Part shown: positions 5,901-6,714 of the stretch, one piece after another
Layout of the letters: the number at the start of each line of letters is the position of its first letter
How positions within the stretch are numbered: the first letter of the stretch is position 1
NCBI GenBank assembly: GCA_025924495.1
Contig: JAICIG010000432.1
Coordinates: forward strand, 1 to 6,714
Length of the DNA stretch: 6,714 nucleotides
Source of the DNA: Pirellulales bacterium
Lineage (GTDB): Bacteria; Planctomycetota; Planctomycetia; Pirellulales; JAICIG01
Direction of reading: 5' to 3'
Notes under the pieces: model-generated
Told to the model about the DNA's origin: nothing
Database searches by the model: none
Seen by the model: only the letters and a program-made list of their open reading frames with translations
Position numbers and translations under genes: made by a program

Positions 5901-6176
5901 TTTACCTATCGGCCTGACCGGCCGGCCGAAAGAGTGAATTTGGCCGGCACGTTCAACGACTGGAGCAACTCTTCGCATCCAATGACCGACGCAGATGGAG
6001 ACGGGGTTTATGAGGCGAATGTAACGCTCAAGTCGGGGCCCTACCGTTACAAGTTCGTGATCGACGGCGATTATTGGACGCACGACCCCGCCAGCCGCAT
6101 TTTGACCGGTTTTCTGCACGAGAGTTTTTTTGTGGCCGGCGCCAGCAGCACGCTGACAGAGAAGAACCGACCATGA
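2910..6176 (+). CDS. M56 (BlaR1-like) metalloprotease fused to redoxin, cytochrome c-like, PHM-like copper and CBM48-like domains
   Basis: This is a 1088-residue membrane protein. Residues 1-405 have BlaR1 topology: helices near 12-33, 49-70, 164-191 and 385-404, a long outer loop (71-163), and a cytoplasmic zinc protease with HELAH (269-273) and a downstream ERENASDD (308-315) that should hold the third ligand. Beyond helix 4 all should face outward. Residues ~431-580 are redoxin-like with one conserved cysteine, CPVS (463-466). Residues ~605-690 hold a haem motif CIECH (618-622) and MPPWH (654-658). Residues ~710-975 are PHM-like, with candidate copper ligands HH (760-761), QIHY (814-817), HMH (883-885) and EMM (964-966). 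Residues ~990-1075 resemble a CBM48/AMPK glycogen-binding fold (LAGTFNDW, 1011-1018; YRYKFVIDG). The redoxin-cytochrome-PHM block resembles a separate secreted protein I know from planctomycetes. GAAGGA (2894-2899) is a good ribosome site. Sensor, enzyme or both remains open. Confidence 0.9.
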   Translation: MNPFPWLDESFSLRLIQSLLHFLWQATLLGAAARGAEQALKRGTAQTKYLLYVVAMLAMACCMPITFALIEPPTKRVQKSEGGRAQERTEPLGETADPYAILQVRPLKVPASTDNSVAPLDGTSVQSSAAGSKIAASMRHGKGKSAESVALTAGPDSALSRSKWTLAALAPTLTIAYLTCVLCLIARLAIGVSGGNRLRAAATPVVDPHLLSAVARQAKRIGLRAAPLVAYCHRLSVPVVIGIVRPMILLPTSLASGLSSEQLEALIAHELAHLRRWDPLVNLLQRVAEAILFFHPAVWYVSRRIRSERENASDDLVLAAGWQRIHYADALLRMAELSLSLRHGAAATSLAAVAATGGNQSDFKRRVMRLLDPQPTHLRLTKGGWILFLAIGAAAFVAPLAARAWAQQRAGVERETALSKPAGEQLDRHVDDFRLRDYLGAEHSLNDFADRDVIVVAFLGVECPVSKLYGPRLQNLAERYKSRSVAVIGIDSNQQDTLAELGNYARRYGIAFPLLKDPAGRIADQFRAQRTPEAFVLDRARRIRYWGRIDDQFGVGYSRPEAKENHVAKAIDDLLADRPVGAPLVASVGCRIGRVARVAPTGEITYAKQISSIVDRRCIECHRQGGIAPFPLDSYDAVAAWAETIREVVEDGRMPPWHANPKYGHFANDCRMPEAEKQLFYEWVANGVPKGSNDELPPKREFVDGWAMGTPDLLLTMPEPITIPPAGVVDYQYVSVDPGFTEGKWVRASEIRPGAPSVVHHIVVFINPPGGDPIVKERGVGFEMVGSYVPGSHPMTLDEGVARYVPAGSTFVFQIHYTPDGIERRDQSRIGLYFAEPAAVRRTMQTGVAANLDFEIPPQAANHRVEAAHRFSHDMELHALMPHMHYRGKSFRAEAIYPNGSREVLLDVPRYDFNWQNNYKFAKPKFVPEGTLLRCIAHFDNSEDNLANPDPNVAVRWGEQTWNEMMIGYFEGVFLNQDLSLPPPRITSTADGAYLAHFTYRPDRPAERVNLAGTFNDWSNSSHPMTDADGDGVYEANVTLKSGPYRYKFVIDGDYWTHDPASRILTGFLHESFFVAGASSTLTEKNRP

Positions 6177-6714
6177 ACCTTACCGGCAGACCGGCCATTG
6201 GCGCCCGGCGGATTTTGAAACTCATCGGCATCAGTGCAATGAACGACGTGGGGTTTGCAGCCATGAGCAATAATGAGCAACGAGCAATGAACGGCCCGCT
6301 CAACCCTGCACGTGCGCATTGCTTCGCCGCATTCGTGATGCTTGGCCTATTAACGCATGTCGCCTTGGCCCAGCAGGCGCCCACATATCACAAGCTTGGT
6401 GGCGAAGTCCGACTGCAACGCACATTACAAACGACGCCCGCCGAGCTGTCACGGCGCCCAACGACCTTAAGTATCGCCCTGTCGCCGGACGGCAAGCAAA
6501 TACGGATATTTGACGCCAACGGTTGCGCCTGGGAGAGACCCGCGCGGCAAGCGGTCGAACGGAGGTTGCTCGTCGAAACAAACTGCGAGCCGGCATGCGC
6601 CGCTTTGTCAGTCGACGCTCGACGGCTGGCCTTCGCGGATGCCGAAGGCGACGTGGTCGTCATGGATCTGGATACGACCAAAGTCAGATTTCGCGACCAT
6701 GCGGCGGAGCGAAC
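6173..6714 (+). CDS. Exported WD40/beta-propeller-type protein, N-terminal part (cut by window edge)
   Basis: This frame is open for 180 codons from the ATG at 6173, which overlaps the previous stop as ATGA, to the window edge. Residues ~48-67 (CFAAFVMLGLLTHVALAQQ) look like a signal peptide core with an ALA/QQ cleavage site, so 46 leading residues would be unusually long. Internal ATGs at 6263 and 6287 would give normal lengths, and the true start is uncertain; AGAGAAG (6158-6164) favours 6173. After the signal come SIALSPDGKQIRIFDANG and ALSVDARRLAFADAEGDVVV, two blades of WD40-like type. Such secreted propellers are frequent in planctomycetes, usually as interaction scaffolds with no known substrate. 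The tight overlap suggests it is co-regulated with the BlaI/M56 pair. Family call is moderate because only two blades are visible. Confidence 0.7.
   Translation, partial: MNLTGRPAIGARRILKLIGISAMNDVGFAAMSNNEQRAMNGPLNPARAHCFAAFVMLGLLTHVALAQQAPTYHKLGGEVRLQRTLQTTPAELSRRPTTLSIALSPDGKQIRIFDANGCAWERPARQAVERRLLVETNCEPACAALSVDARRLAFADAEGDVVVMDLDTTKVRFRDHAAER

Noticed and set aside
2517..6176. Beta-lactam resistance locus
   Set aside because: BlaI and M56 partners suggest it, but there is no beta-lactamase in the window and the M56 protein lacks a penicillin-binding sensor domain.

Overview
The window looks like chromosomal DNA of a GC-rich planctomycete (Planctomycetota, probably Pirellulales-like). 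The reasons are family content rather than one marker: a secreted-type FGE-like protein with the TNSIGMKLVLVPAGEF opening, a DUF1501 relic, an extracytoplasmic redoxin/cytochrome c/PHM-type module, a BlaI/M56 (BlaR1-like) pair and a WD40-type protein. The lineage is inferred from these families; no search was run.

Layout. (1) Positions 1-318, minus: the N-terminal 106 codons of an MgtE-type magnesium transporter, cut by the window edge. (2) Positions 467-1504, plus: an FGE/SUMF1-like gene. A 23-codon signal-peptide-like segment (467-535) is separated from the domain by an in-frame TAA at 536-538, so only the ATG at 560 opens a long reading frame. A hairpin with a T-run (1503-1540) follows. 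(3) Position 1706-1787, plus: tRNA-Leu(UAG) with its own likely promoter. (4) Positions 1836-2401, minus: debris. The C-terminal quarter of a DUF1501 gene is fused in frame to the first ~36 codons of an IS21-family istA, and the IS21 terminus with its repeats is still visible up to 2401. (5) Positions 2428-6714, plus: a regulated operon. A strong promoter is flanked by two near-identical 16-bp operators and followed by a BlaI-family repressor, a 1088-residue M56/BlaR1-like fusion protein and the start of a WD40-type gene, with 3 nt and -4 nt junctions.

The most unusual item is the 1088-residue protein. Its first ~405 residues have the four-helix BlaR1 topology with an intact HELAH metalloprotease motif. 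Where BlaR1 normally carries a penicillin-binding sensor it carries a redoxin domain, a CxxCH cytochrome-like domain, a PHM-like type II copper monooxygenase domain and a C-terminal CBM48-like domain. The predicted logic, which is inference, is that an extracytoplasmic redox, copper or substrate cue drives the cytoplasmic protease, BlaI is inactivated and the operon is derepressed. A signal-peptidase-like AWA/QQ site right after helix 4 raises the alternative that the C-terminal enzyme is released from the protease half.
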